Positions 25,909 to 35,187 of a DNA stretch of 64,000 bases are shown piece after piece (within the stretch, counting starts at the first letter, position 1; each line of letters starts with the position of its first letter). Made by a program: the position numbers and the translations under genes. The stretch comes from CAYNHT01 sp964397485 (GTDB taxonomy: Bacteria > Bacillota_I > Bacilli_A > RF39 > UBA660), in contig CAYNHT010000003.1 of the NCBI GenBank assembly GCA_964397485.1, forward strand, positions 62,001 to 126,000, given 5' to 3'. A model generated the notes under the pieces. That model made no database searches, had not been told where the DNA came from, and was given only the letters and a program-made list of their open reading frames with translations.

Positions 25909-26221
25909 AATTTATTATTTTTTTTCAAAAAACCATTTTTTTTTAAAAACTAGTTTTTTAAAAAACGATAAAAAAACATTCTTTTTTCAAAAGAAAAAAT
26001 TTTAAAAAAACAATTTTATCATCGCTCTAACCCTTCAAATATAACAATAATGCAAATTAATTAATTAATTGTTAACCAAATATATTTCTTTAAAAAATAA
26101 AAAAAAATAGACAATTTAGGAAAAATGAATTTAACAAAAAGTTAAAAAAAAGGAAAAACGTTGAAAAATAAGGGCTGAAAAAATCGTAAGAAAAAAAGTT
26201 AAAAAAAGTACGAACTTTTGT
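25909..26221. other. Extremely AT-rich intergenic region with A/T-tract hairpins
   Basis: No ORF with a ribosome-binding site is seen. It holds A/T homopolymer tracts, a palindrome AAAAACTAGTTTTT near 25945-25960, and a hairpin TTTTTTC-AAAA-GAAAAAA near 25985-26000. I see no NrdR box pair of the usual kind, although nrdD follows. Confidence 0.6.
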
Positions 26222-26250
26222 TTGACTTTTTTTTATTGTAGCGATATAAT
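26222..26250 (+). promoter_or_regulatory. Sigma-A promoter of nrdDG
   Basis: TTGACT (26222-26227), 17 bp, TATAAT (26245-26250). Confidence 0.8.
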
Positions 26251-26286
26251 GAAGTTGTATTAAGATATTGGAAGGATGGTAGAATT

Positions 26287-28659
26287 ATGACAAGCACAGA
26301 AGAAAAATTGATGATTTTAAAAGTAGTCAAAAGGGATGGGAAAAAAGTTGATTTTAATGGAACTAAAATTGCGGTTGCTATTAAAAAAGGCTTTGATAGT
26401 ATAAAACTTGATGAAGAAGAACACAAATATACAGAAAAAGATATAAATAAAGTTTATCTTGCTGTACTTGCTAGAATTGAAAAAGAATATTCAGAAGCTG
26501 GTAAAGTAAAAATTGAAGTTATCCAAGATATGATTGAAGAGGAATTGAAATTAGAAGGTTATGATGATGTTTATGAATCATTTTCAGAGTATCGTGAAAG
26601 ACGATCTCATTCACGTCAAATGTTTTTTGACCAAAAAAAACAACATAAATTTTTAAAAGCTATTGAAAGTTTAGGATTAAAATCGGCTCATGAAGAAGAT
26701 TCTAAGCGCGAAAATGCCAATGTTGACGGGGATACCGCAATGGGTACAATGCTACAATATGGAAGCACAATTTCTAAGGAATTTGCTAAATCATATTTAA
26801 TGAAAGGCAAATTTGCGAATGCTCATGATAGTGGGGATATCCATGTTCATGATATGGATTTCATGCCAATGGGCACAACAACGTGTACTCAAATTGATCT
26901 AGGAAAACTATTTAAAAATGGATTTTCAACAGGTCATGGTCACTTAAGAGAACCAAACGATATTATGTCGTATACAGCTTTAGCTGCTATTGCTATTCAA
27001 TCTAACCAAAATGATCAACATGGTGGTCAAAGTATACCTGCATTTGACTATTATATGGCACCTGGAGTATTAAAAACATTTAAAAAACAATTTAAACAAA
27101 CAGTGTATGATTTTCTTGATTATACCGAGTTTGCTAAATTTATAAATGTTGATAAAATTGTTAAGGAAATTGATAAAATCGAAAGTATTAATTTTGATAT
27201 AAAAATTTTCGATCAATATTCTAAAGATTGCGATGAAGTTAAAAGAATTTTTGAAAAGGGTTATGAAAAAGCATTACAAAAAACTAATCGCATTACATAT
27301 CAAGCTATGGAAGCCTTTATTCATAATTTAAATACAATGCATTCAAGAGCTGGAGCGCAAGTACCGTTTTCTTCTATCAACTTTGGTACTGATACATCAC
27401 CTGAGGGAAGAATGGTTATTAAAAATTATTTATTAGCTGCAGATGCAGGATTGGGAAAAAGTGAAACTCCAATCTTTCCAATATCTATTTTTAAAGTAAA
27501 AGAAGGGGTAAATTATAATGAGACAGATCCTAACTATGATTTATTAAAATTATCTTGTCAGGTGTCTGCTAAAAGATTATTTCCAAACTTTTCATTTATT
27601 GATTCCCCATTTAATTTGCCAATTTACAAAGAGGGAGATTATAATACTGAAGTTGCTTATATGGGATGTCGTACACGTGTTTTAGCTAATGTAGTTGATG
27701 AAGACAAATCAATTACTCCTGGGCGTGGTAATTTATCCTTTACTTCAATTAACCTACCAAGATTAGGTATTAAACACGGGATAGTTACTAATGACGAGGC
27801 GAATTTGGATGATTTCTTTGAAGAACTTAGTGAGAAATTGGAGTTAGTAAAAGATCAATTATTAGAAAGATTTGAAATTCAATGTAATAAAAGAATTTAC
27901 AATTTTCCATTTTTACTTGGTCAAGGTGTATGGATGGATTCTGAAAAATTAAAAAATACTGATAAACTAAGAAAAGTGTTAAAACATGGAACACTAACAA
28001 TTGGGTTTATCGGACTTGCAGAATGTTTGAAAGCATTGATGGGTAAGCATCATGGAGAAAGTTTAGAAGCTCAAGAATTAGGGTTGAAAATAATTGGATT
28101 TATGCGTGAAAAAGCCGATGAATTTGCTGCTAAATATAATTTGAACTTTTCTGTTATTGCAACACCTGCAGAAGGATTATCGGGTAGATTTACAAATATA
28201 GATAAAGCTATATATGGAAAAATCAAAGGTGTAACAGATCGTGACTATTATACTAATTCATTCCATATCCCTGTTCATTATAATATTTCGATTGCTAAAA
28301 AAATCAAACTTGAAGCACCTTACCATTCATTGACTAATGCTGGACACATCACTTACATAGAACTTGACGGAGATGTTACTAATAATGTTGAAGCATTTGA
28401 AAAAGTTGTACGTACTATGAAAGAAGAAGGCATTGGTTATGGAGCTATCAATCACCCTGTTGATCGTGATCCGGTTTGCGGATTTACGGGTGTAATTGGG
28501 GATGTGTGCCCTGGCTGTAACAGAACAGAGGATGATGGTGTAAAATTCGAAAGAATTAGAAGAATAACAGGATATTTAGTTGGAACGGTTGACAGATTTA
28601 ACAACGGAAAACGCGCTGAAGAAAATGATCGCGTGAAACATTCAAAAAATGAAAATTAG
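26287..28659 (+). CDS. nrdD: Anaerobic ribonucleoside-triphosphate reductase (class III)
   Basis: 790 residues. It has an N-terminal ATP-cone (about 10-100; VVKRDGKKVDFNGTKI), a glycyl-radical enzyme barrel, the zinc-binding cysteines VCGFTGVIGDVCPGC near the C-terminus, and the glycyl-radical loop RRITGYLVGT. It reduces NTPs to dNTPs under anaerobiosis, so the organism lives without oxygen at least part of the time. It overlaps nrdG by 11 bases. The ATG follows GAAGGATGG and a consensus sigma-A promoter. Confidence 0.98.
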   Translation: MTSTEEKLMILKVVKRDGKKVDFNGTKIAVAIKKGFDSIKLDEEEHKYTEKDINKVYLAVLARIEKEYSEAGKVKIEVIQDMIEEELKLEGYDDVYESFSEYRERRSHSRQMFFDQKKQHKFLKAIESLGLKSAHEEDSKRENANVDGDTAMGTMLQYGSTISKEFAKSYLMKGKFANAHDSGDIHVHDMDFMPMGTTTCTQIDLGKLFKNGFSTGHGHLREPNDIMSYTALAAIAIQSNQNDQHGGQSIPAFDYYMAPGVLKTFKKQFKQTVYDFLDYTEFAKFINVDKIVKEIDKIESINFDIKIFDQYSKDCDEVKRIFEKGYEKALQKTNRITYQAMEAFIHNLNTMHSRAGAQVPFSSINFGTDTSPEGRMVIKNYLLAADAGLGKSETPIFPISIFKVKEGVNYNETDPNYDLLKLSCQVSAKRLFPNFSFIDSPFNLPIYKEGDYNTEVAYMGCRTRVLANVVDEDKSITPGRGNLSFTSINLPRLGIKHGIVTNDEANLDDFFEELSEKLELVKDQLLERFEIQCNKRIYNFPFLLGQGVWMDSEKLKNTDKLRKVLKHGTLTIGFIGLAECLKALMGKHHGESLEAQELGLKIIGFMREKADEFAAKYNLNFSVIATPAEGLSGRFTNIDKAIYGKIKGVTDRDYYTNSFHIPVHYNISIAKKIKLEAPYHSLTNAGHITYIELDGDVTNNVEAFEKVVRTMKEEGIGYGAINHPVDRDPVCGFTGVIGDVCPGCNRTEDDGVKFERIRRITGYLVGTVDRFNNGKRAEENDRVKHSKNEN

Positions 28660-29212
28660 ATTAGCGCATCCTATACAATCTGATAGTATTGTTGATGGAG
28701 AAGGAATAAGAACTGTTATTTGGACTCAGGGGTGCACTCATAACTGTTTGGGGTGTCATAACCCAGAGACTCATTCTTTCAAAGCCGGATTTTTAATGGA
28801 ATTAGATGATTTGAAACAACAAATAAAAAATTTGAATATTCAAGATGGCATCACATTATCAGGTGGTGATCCATTTGCTCAAGTTGATGCTTGTTTAGAA
28901 CTAACTAGTTTTTGCAAAAAAATAGGTCTTAATGTTTGGTGTTATACAGGTTACACTTTTGAACAATTAATGATAATGTCAAATAGTAATCGTAACATCA
29001 TTGAATTATTAAAAAATATTGATGTCTTGGTTGACGGAAAGTTTATTCTAGCCGAAAAAAGTTTGAATCTTAAATTTAAAGGTTCACGAAATCAAAGGAT
29101 AATTGATGTTAAAAAAAGTTTAAAAAATCAAAGAGCTATTCTTATCAAAAAATATAAAACGGAAAAAAAGTATACTAGTTTAGCTAGTCAAGAAAAATAC
29201 TTATTTGTATAA
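28649..29212 (+). CDS. nrdG: Anaerobic RNR activating protein (radical SAM)
   Basis: 187 residues. The radical-SAM cluster motif C-x3-C-x2-C is read in GCTHNCLGCHNPE, followed by GGDPFAQ (SAM-binding GGE-like). It installs the glycyl radical on NrdD. It is translated with nrdD by overlap and ends at the terminator 29219-29249. The C-terminal extension of about 25 basic residues is slightly longer than usual. Confidence 0.97.
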   Translation: MKIRLAHPIQSDSIVDGEGIRTVIWTQGCTHNCLGCHNPETHSFKAGFLMELDDLKQQIKNLNIQDGITLSGGDPFAQVDACLELTSFCKKIGLNVWCYTGYTFEQLMIMSNSNRNIIELLKNIDVLVDGKFILAEKSLNLKFKGSRNQRIIDVKKSLKNQRAILIKKYKTEKKYTSLASQEKYLFV

Positions 29213-29218
29213 TTTAGT

Positions 29219-29249
29219 AAAACAATACTCATTTGAGTATTGTTTTCTT
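29219..29249 (+). terminator. Terminator of nrdDG
   Basis: AAAACAATACTC (29219-29230), ATTT loop, GAGTATTGTTTT (29235-29246). Confidence 0.9.
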
Positions 29250-29269
29250 AATAATATAGAGTCCACAGA

Positions 29270-29299
29270 TTGACTTTTATAATATAATTATTGTAATAT
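29270..29299 (+). promoter_or_regulatory. Sigma-A promoter of the pseudopilin gene
   Basis: TTGACT (29270-29275), 18 bp, TAATAT (29294-29299). Confidence 0.7.
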
Positions 29300-29326
29300 A
29301 TATGTATATGATAAGGAGAGGTAATT

Positions 29327-30214
29327 ATGAAATTTAATAAGGGATTCACATTAGTTGAGTTATTAGCTGTAATAATTATATTAGGTGTCATTGGTATAAT
29401 TGCCATTCCAGCTGTTAATAAGGCAATAAGAAATGCCAAACAACAACTGTATGAAGTTCAGATAAATAATATAGAAATGGGTGCTAAATCATGGGCTGCT
29501 GAGAATGTATTTAATCTACCTGAAAATGATGGCGAATTAATTACACTAACATTAGGACAACTAAAAGTAGCAGGCCATGTACAATTTGATATAAAAAACC
29601 CTGTAACAAATAAATTATTTCCAAATGATATGGAAATAACAATAACTAGATATATGAATACATATTTATATGAAGTCTTAGAAAATACGGGAACTCCAAC
29701 TGATGATGATGAGGGTATTGATTTAACTTTACCTACAATTATGTTAAAAGGTAATACTTTGGAATATGTAGAGATAGGAACTACCTATACGGATCCTGGT
29801 GTTATTGCTAGAAATAGTGCAGGTGTTGAAATATTGGATATTCAAATCGAAATTAAATCCAATAATCAAGTTGTTCCTATAGTGGATACTAGTAGATTTG
29901 GTCAATACAAAATAACATATACTGTTGATGAAGATGGAAAAAAAGCTTCAGTTATAAGAACAGTTACGGTTAGAGATACAACCCCACCTGAATTAACAAT
30001 TCCTTCAGATACTACTATCTTAGTATCTGAGGCTCCTACATTCGATGTGATGAGTGGAGTAAGTGCGGTTGATAATAGCGGTGAAGATGTTGTAATAACA
30101 ACAACCGGTAATGTTAGTTCTCTACCAGGGGTTTATACTGTTACATATAAGGCAACGGACATTAAAGGGAATGAAACAGTTAAACAAAGAAAAATAACAG
30201 TTATAAATGATTAA
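29327..30214 (+). CDS. Type IV pilin-like protein with C-terminal Ig-like (DUF5011-type) domains
   Basis: 295 residues. The N-terminus MKFNKGFTLVELLAVIII is a textbook prepilin peptidase/N-methylation signal with Glu at +5 of the mature helix. A short pilin-like globular part follows (about 35-125), then an acidic linker (TPTDDDEGID) and two Ig-like domains of the DUF5011/HYR type (about 130-215 and 216-295), with YTDPGV and DTTPPELTIP motifs. The protein would be processed by a prepilin peptidase and displayed outside. No pilus assembly ATPase or peptidase is in the window. It is a single-gene unit ending on a bidirectional terminator. Confidence 0.85.
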   Translation: MKFNKGFTLVELLAVIIILGVIGIIAIPAVNKAIRNAKQQLYEVQINNIEMGAKSWAAENVFNLPENDGELITLTLGQLKVAGHVQFDIKNPVTNKLFPNDMEITITRYMNTYLYEVLENTGTPTDDDEGIDLTLPTIMLKGNTLEYVEIGTTYTDPGVIARNSAGVEILDIQIEIKSNNQVVPIVDTSRFGQYKITYTVDEDGKKASVIRTVTVRDTTPPELTIPSDTTILVSEAPTFDVMSGVSAVDNSGEDVVITTTGNVSSLPGVYTVTYKATDIKGNETVKQRKITVIND

Positions 30215-30215
30215 T

Positions 30216-30259
30216 AAAAAAGTTCATGATTCTATTTATAATAGAGCATGAACTTTTTT
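30216..30259. terminator. Bidirectional terminator
   Basis: AAAAAAGTTCATG (30216-30228) with CATGAACTTTTTT (30247-30259), extended inside by TTCTATT/AATAGA: a long stem serving both convergent genes. Confidence 0.9.
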
Positions 30260-30716
30260 AAAGATAAAAATCATCTATTTCAGTCTTATATTCATCAATG
30301 TTTCTAAAAATTTCCCAAATTTTCTTTTGATTATCAATAATTAATTGGTTATCAATATCTGAGTTTATTATATCCGATAAAGATAATACTCCTACTAATT
30401 TATCTTTATCTGTTACTAATAAACGTTTTATTTTTTCGACTCCCATTAAATTAACAGCATCTTCAACTGTTTTATCTTTATTAATACTTATAACATTTCT
30501 TGTTATGTATTTTTCAATTTCAGAGTCCAAATCAGCATTATTACTAATAGCATTAATTACAATATCACGATCTGTTATAACACCTACGATTTTTTTATCT
30601 TCGGCAATTGGTATAAATCCAATGTCGCATCTTTGCATCAAACTAGCTATATCACTTATTGTATCTGTCGTTTGACAAATAATTAAATCTTTACACATTA
30701 ATTTTTCTATTTTCAT
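30258..30716 (-). CDS. Tandem CBS-domain protein
   Basis: About 152 residues: two CBS motifs (about 1-60 and 65-120; GFIPIAEDKKIVGVITDRDIV and KRLLVTDKDKLVGVLSLSDII) and a short acidic helical tail. CBS pairs bind adenine nucleotides and act as energy or ionic-strength sensors; no fused effector is present. ATG 30716 follows GGTGAT; the longer reading to 30767 lacks a ribosome-binding site. It is divergent from yunB. Confidence 0.9.
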   Translation of the reverse strand: MKIEKLMCKDLIICQTTDTISDIASLMQRCDIGFIPIAEDKKIVGVITDRDIVINAISNNADLDSEIEKYITRNVISINKDKTVEDAVNLMGVEKIKRLLVTDKDKLVGVLSLSDIINSDIDNQLIIDNQKKIWEIFRNIDEYKTEIDDFYL

Positions 30717-30787
30717 GAAATCACCACTAGTATTATTTACTATATATATAATATTATACGTAGACATAAAATATAATAGGTGATACT

Positions 30788-31567
30788 ATGCGAAAGAAAA
30801 TCCACTTACGAAAAAAGTTTGTCATTGTTAGTAAAAAAACTAAAATAAAAAAGAGTACAATATTAGTATTAACATTAATATTAATTCTTTTTTCGATCTT
30901 GTTTATGTTTAAATTTATTAATAATAAAGTTACTCCGGTTTTAATGAATTATGCGGAATTGGAACTTAGAAAATTTTCTACTTTAATCATAAATAAGGCA
31001 ATATCTAAACAAATTAGTGATGACATGAATATTGACGATTTATTTATTATAACCAAAGATGGTAGTGGGGAAATAAAAACTATCGATTTTAATCCATTAA
31101 TTGTTAATAAACTTCTAACACTAGTTACTAATAGTGTTCAGTTAAATTTAAAATACATTGAAGATGGTGAATTAGAATTAATGGATATACCTAATAATGT
31201 TTTAGTTGATTATGATAAATCTAATCTAAAAAAGGGCGTAATTTTTGAAATTCCTAGTGGTATAGTTTTTAATAATTCCCTTTTATCTAATATAGGTCCT
31301 AAAATACCAGTTAAGTTGAATTTAGTTGGTGATATAGTAAGTAATATAAAAACACAAGTAACTAATTACGGAATCAATAATGCAATGATAGAAGTAAGTA
31401 TAAATATGGAGGTGACAGAACAGGTTATATTACCTTTTGCATCAAAGAAAATAACAGTTATTACTAATATACCTGTTGCTATAAAATTAATTCAAGGTAG
31501 TGTGCCTAACTATTATTTTAATGGCATTGATAAAATGTCGCCTAATTTATCAATTCCGGTGGAATAA
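30788..31567 (+). CDS. yunB: Sporulation protein YunB
   Basis: 259 residues with an N-terminal membrane helix (about 22-42) and an extracytoplasmic remainder. The family pattern is clear near the middle and end: IPSGIVFNNSLLSNIGPKIP, YGINNAMIEVSI, QVILPF and IPVAIKLIQGSVPNYYF. In Bacillus yunB is sigma-E controlled and its loss reduces sporulation; the molecular role is unknown. A CATAAAAT (30765-30772) resembles a sigma-E -10 box, but no good -35 lies 14 bases upstream. Confidence 0.9.
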   Translation: MRKKIHLRKKFVIVSKKTKIKKSTILVLTLILILFSILFMFKFINNKVTPVLMNYAELELRKFSTLIINKAISKQISDDMNIDDLFIITKDGSGEIKTIDFNPLIVNKLLTLVTNSVQLNLKYIEDGELELMDIPNNVLVDYDKSNLKKGVIFEIPSGIVFNNSLLSNIGPKIPVKLNLVGDIVSNIKTQVTNYGINNAMIEVSINMEVTEQVILPFASKKITVITNIPVAIKLIQGSVPNYYFNGIDKMSPNLSIPVE

Positions 31568-31635
31568 ACTAGTAAACTATGATATACTAATAGTAATAAT
31601 AAGAATTAAAAATACTGAATATGGGTGAATGAACA

Positions 31636-33333
31636 ATGGAGAAAAAGAATGCTGTTATGAAAAAAGTAGGTATAGGATTAGTTATAGTAATAATTGCTTT
31701 TAGTGGTTATTTTGTTGTAGATAAGTTATTAAAAGAAGATATCATCAGCACCAATAAAACTGGTTATATAGCTGGTAGTGTTGCTAAGGTGTCATTGTAT
31801 GATATGGAATTTAATAAGGTTATTGATGTTGTTAGAGGAAGTAAGGTAGTTGTAAAAAAAGATGAATTTGTAAACGAGTCTGATAACACCAAATATATTA
31901 AAATTGAGCATGATAAAAAAGATTATTTAATAAGAATTAATTCTTTAGTATATAATGTTGAAGATGTAGTTTTAGAAGATAAGTTATATGTTAGAACACC
32001 TTTAACTATTTATAAAGATGAAAGTAGTAGTTCTATTTTATCTATGGCTAAAAAAGGTACAGAACTAGAAATAATAGGATATGATAAAATTGATGAAGAA
32101 GGATTAGTTAACCGATATAAGGTAGTAACGGGTGATTTTACTGGATTTGTTTATGGTAAGTATTTAGTTTCAACTAAAGATGAAGCTTTAAAAAATTATG
32201 ATGAAGAAGGGACTTATAAAATTCATAGTAGTCGTGGGAATACTCAAGGTGGTGGTGCGGCTTCTAATTTGGATTTTTATCCATATAAGAAACCAGCTTT
32301 TGAAAATAATGTTATGCCAAGTGAGGTCCGTTCCTTATATTTAAATACTGGTGTAATTGGTAATGTTGATGCGTATATTAGTTTGGCTAAAAACAGTAAT
32401 ATTAATGCTTTTGTTGTAGATATTAAAGATAATACATCACCGGGATATCCAGCCTTAGCTATGAAAGAATTATCGCCAACAAATTACAAGAAGGCTAATA
32501 ATAGTTACAATAAATATAAACAAGCTATTCAAAAATTATTAGATGAAGGATTTTATGTTATAGGAAGAATTACGGTATTTAAAGATTCATATTATGTTCA
32601 AGATCATCCAGAAGCTGCGATTATGGATAATGACACAGGTCTTCCTTTTAAACATAATGGATCACATTGGCCTACTGCTTTTAGCCGTGATGTTTGGGAG
32701 TTTAATATCGAACTAGCTAAAGAATCAGTAAAAGAAATGGGGTTCCATGAAATTCAATTTGATTATGTGAGATTTCCTGATAGGACTTATCAGTTAGAAA
32801 AAGCTGGTAAAATGGATATGAGAAATATATATAATGAAGACAAAGCACAAGCTATTCAGGGATTTTTAATGTATGCTTGTGACGAAATTCATCAGTTAGG
32901 TGCATATGTGTCTGCCGATGTTTTTGGAGAATCAGCTCATAATTATGTAACGGGTTATGGGCAATACTGGGCTGCAATTTCTAACGTTGTAGACGTTATA
33001 AGTGCAATGCCTTATCCTGATCATTTTAGTGCTTATGAATATGGTTTTTCAGATATTGTTTGGACTGTTCCATATGATCTATTATATTTTTGGGGAAATA
33101 ATTATGCTGCTAAAAGACAAACTGAGATTCCAACTCCAGCTAAAGTGAGAACATGGATACAAGCTTATAATGCGATTAGATCACCATATATTGAATATGA
33201 TCATGAAAAAGTTTCCGATCAGATAAGAGGGTTGTATGATGCAGGATTGACAGGGGGGTATATGACGTGGAATGCTGGATCAAGTCTAGAAAAATATAAA
33301 TCTTTAGCCCCTGCGTTTAAAAAGGAGTATTAG
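31636..33333 (+). CDS. Exported putative glycoside hydrolase (DUF4015 family) with SH3-like repeats
   Basis: 565 residues: an N-terminal anchor helix (about 10-29), two SH3-like segments (about 40-115 and 118-180), a linker (SSRGNTQGGGAAS) and a TIM-barrel-like DUF4015 domain (about 215-560). The barrel motifs include VDIKDNTSPGYP, FYVIGRITVFKD, IQFDYVRFPD with a probable catalytic aspartate, and SADVFGES. The family is related to GH13-like barrels but has no established substrate. It probably acts on cell-wall or capsule polymers outside the membrane. The start follows GGGTGA. Confidence 0.85.
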   Translation: MEKKNAVMKKVGIGLVIVIIAFSGYFVVDKLLKEDIISTNKTGYIAGSVAKVSLYDMEFNKVIDVVRGSKVVVKKDEFVNESDNTKYIKIEHDKKDYLIRINSLVYNVEDVVLEDKLYVRTPLTIYKDESSSSILSMAKKGTELEIIGYDKIDEEGLVNRYKVVTGDFTGFVYGKYLVSTKDEALKNYDEEGTYKIHSSRGNTQGGGAASNLDFYPYKKPAFENNVMPSEVRSLYLNTGVIGNVDAYISLAKNSNINAFVVDIKDNTSPGYPALAMKELSPTNYKKANNSYNKYKQAIQKLLDEGFYVIGRITVFKDSYYVQDHPEAAIMDNDTGLPFKHNGSHWPTAFSRDVWEFNIELAKESVKEMGFHEIQFDYVRFPDRTYQLEKAGKMDMRNIYNEDKAQAIQGFLMYACDEIHQLGAYVSADVFGESAHNYVTGYGQYWAAISNVVDVISAMPYPDHFSAYEYGFSDIVWTVPYDLLYFWGNNYAAKRQTEIPTPAKVRTWIQAYNAIRSPYIEYDHEKVSDQIRGLYDAGLTGGYMTWNAGSSLEKYKSLAPAFKKEY

Positions 33334-33334
33334 T

Positions 33335-33634
33335 ATGCAAAAAAAAGTAAAAATAAATGATGTATTTTACGAATTAATGGAAGATTATAAAGATGGATTT
33401 TCAATTAATGATGTAACTGGGAAAGCAACTGAATATTTTGATGGTTATGACTATATAGTAGGTGATTGGGCTTACGGAAAAGTAAGACTAAAAGGTTTTT
33501 GTGATAAGGGCAATCCAAATTATAATAAAATAAATGATATATCAAAAAAGGATAGTTATATTAGAAAGAATTGCGCATATGATTGCAAATATTTTGTTCT
33601 AAAGAAAATAAAAGTTGGTGATAATAATGAGTAG
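33335..33634 (+). CDS. yutD: YutD family protein
   Basis: 99 residues matching the YutD/DUF1027 pattern: YELMEDYKDGF near the start, DYIVGDWAYGKVRLKGF in the middle, and a C-terminal cysteine pair (NCAYDCKYFVLKK). Function unknown. GGAGT lies upstream; it begins one base after the preceding stop and overlaps the next gene by 8 bases, so it is part of an operon. yunB and yutD also lie near each other in Bacillus. Confidence 0.88.
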   Translation: MQKKVKINDVFYELMEDYKDGFSINDVTGKATEYFDGYDYIVGDWAYGKVRLKGFCDKGNPNYNKINDISKKDSYIRKNCAYDCKYFVLKKIKVGDNNE

Positions 33635-33956
33635 ATACAATAAACTTGTTAGAGATAAAATTCCTGAAATCATAAAAAACAGTGGTGAAGCACCTATTGT
33701 TAAATGTTTAGATGAAGAAGAATATAAAGAAGAATTGGATAAAAAGTTATTAGAAGAAGTTTATGAATACCTTGAGAGTGACGACTCAGCAGAAATAGCT
33801 GATATATTAGAAGTTATTTATGCAATATTAGATTATAAAAAAATAGATAAAAATCAAATGGAAACTATACGTGAAACGAAGAAGGATAAACGAGGAGCAT
33901 TTTCTGAACGAATATTTTTAATTGATGTTGAAACAAAAGAGAACTATCAAGATTGA
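33627..33956 (+). CDS. MazG-like nucleotide pyrophosphohydrolase
   Basis: 109 residues. YNKLVRDKIPEII at the N-terminus and the metal-binding E-x2-E...E-x2-D arrangement (LLEEVYEYLES, EIADILEVIYAI) identify an all-alpha NTP-PPase of the phosphoribosyl-ATP-pyrophosphohydrolase-like/MazG superfamily. The likely role is hydrolysis of non-canonical or excess NTPs. ATG 33627 follows GGTGAT. Its stop lies in a terminator stem. Confidence 0.85.
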   Translation: MSRYNKLVRDKIPEIIKNSGEAPIVKCLDEEEYKEELDKKLLEEVYEYLESDDSAEIADILEVIYAILDYKKIDKNQMETIRETKKDKRGAFSERIFLIDVETKENYQD

Positions 33957-33967
33957 TAGTTTTTTTC
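33942..33967 (+). terminator. Terminator
   Basis: AACTATCA (33942-33949), AGAT, TGATAGTT (33954-33961), T-run; includes the stop codon of the MazG-like gene. Confidence 0.9.
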
Positions 33968-34054
33968 GCTTTTATATCTTTACATCTTTTGTAAATCCGA
34001 CCAACTAGTTTTGTTTTTTAGAACTAATTCCTAGAAAAAATATTAAAAAGATGT

Positions 34055-34060
34055 TATAAT
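34055..34060 (+). promoter_or_regulatory. -10 box of prfB
   Basis: TATAAT, 23 bases before the prfB ATG; the -35 position carries only a weak TAGAAA (34032-34037). Confidence 0.5.
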
Positions 34061-34082
34061 TATAAATGATTGGAGGATAGAA

Positions 34083-35187
34083 ATGGAAATAACTGAATTA
34101 CTAAATATTTACAATGACTATCTAAAAAGAATTGATGAATTATGGAGGTCTCTTTGACCCTGACAATAAACAAAAGAGAGTTGCTGAATTAGAAGTCATT
34201 ATGCAAAGTAGTGATTTTTGGAACGATAAGAAAAAGAGTGAGACGACTATAGTTGAACTAAATAGTTTGAAAGCCAGTCTGGATAATGTAAAAAAAATAC
34301 GAGATGATGTAGAAAATAATATAGAAACACTTGAAATGTTGAAGGAAGATTATGATAAAGATATATTTGATTTAATTAATAATGATGCAAATAGTATTGG
34401 TGATAATCTTGCTAATTTGGAAGTGCAACTTTTGCTAGATGAACCATATGATGGAAATAATGCAATATTGGAAATTCATCCTGGTGCTGGTGGAACAGAA
34501 TCATGTGATTGGGCAGCAATGCTTTACCGATTGTATACAAGATGGAGTGAACAAAATGGATATAAACTCGAAGTGATTGATGAACAAGCCGGGGAAGAAG
34601 CGGGAATCAAAAATGTATCAATAATAATAAAAGGAAAAAATGCTTATGGATATCTTAAGAATGAAAAAGGTGTGCATAGATTAATACGTATTTCGCCGTT
34701 TGATTCAAATTCTAGACGCCATACATCATTTGCATCAGTTGATGTTACACCTTTATTTGATAACAATGAAATAAAAATCGAATTAAAAGATAGTGATTTA
34801 AAAATTGATGTATATCGTAGTACCGGTGCCGGCGGTCAATCGGTTAACACAACGGATAGTGCAGTTCGTATTACACATTTACCTACTAAAATTGTGGTTA
34901 CTTGTCAAAATGAACGTAGTCAAATACAAAATCGTGAAAAAGCACTCGAAATACTAAAAAATAAAATATATCAATTAGAAATTGAGAAAAGAGAAAGTGA
35001 ATTAAAAAGTTTTAAAGGTGAAAATATAGATATTAACTTTGGTTCGCAAATAAGAAGTTACGTGATGCATCCTTATTCAATGGTTAAGGATCATAGAACA
35101 AATGTAGAAACAAGTAACGTTAATAAAGTTTTAGATGGAGATATAAAAATGTTTATTAATGCTAATTTGAAAAGGGGAAGTAAATGA
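34083..35187 (+). CDS. prfB: Peptide chain release factor 2, with programmed +1 frameshift
   Basis: Reading starts at ATG 34083 (ribosome-binding site GGAGG) and reaches an in-frame TGA at 34155-34157 after 24 sense codons; the protein continues in the +1 frame from GAC at 34156. The product is about 367 residues with the PCRF domain, the catalytic GGQ loop (STGAGGQSVNTTDSAVRI), and an SPF-type tripeptide (ISPFDSNSRRH) for UGA recognition. RF2 terminates at UAA and UGA; here it autoregulates through UGA. It overlaps the YitT-family gene by 4 bases. Confidence 0.97.
34144..34158 (+). promoter_or_regulatory. prfB +1 frameshift site
   Basis: Internal Shine-Dalgarno-like GGAGG, three bases, then CTT TGA C: the canonical RF2 slippery arrangement. 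Confidence 0.95.

Noticed and set aside
26070..26095. NrdR box (ACCAAATATATTTCTT-like) before nrdD
   Set aside because: Single poor match; NrdR sites normally occur as two well-conserved boxes.
30744..30777. Sigma-E-type promoter for yunB (TAATATT-14-AATATAAT)
   Set aside because: The start point would fall inside the ribosome-binding site; the alternative CATAAAAT lacks a -35.
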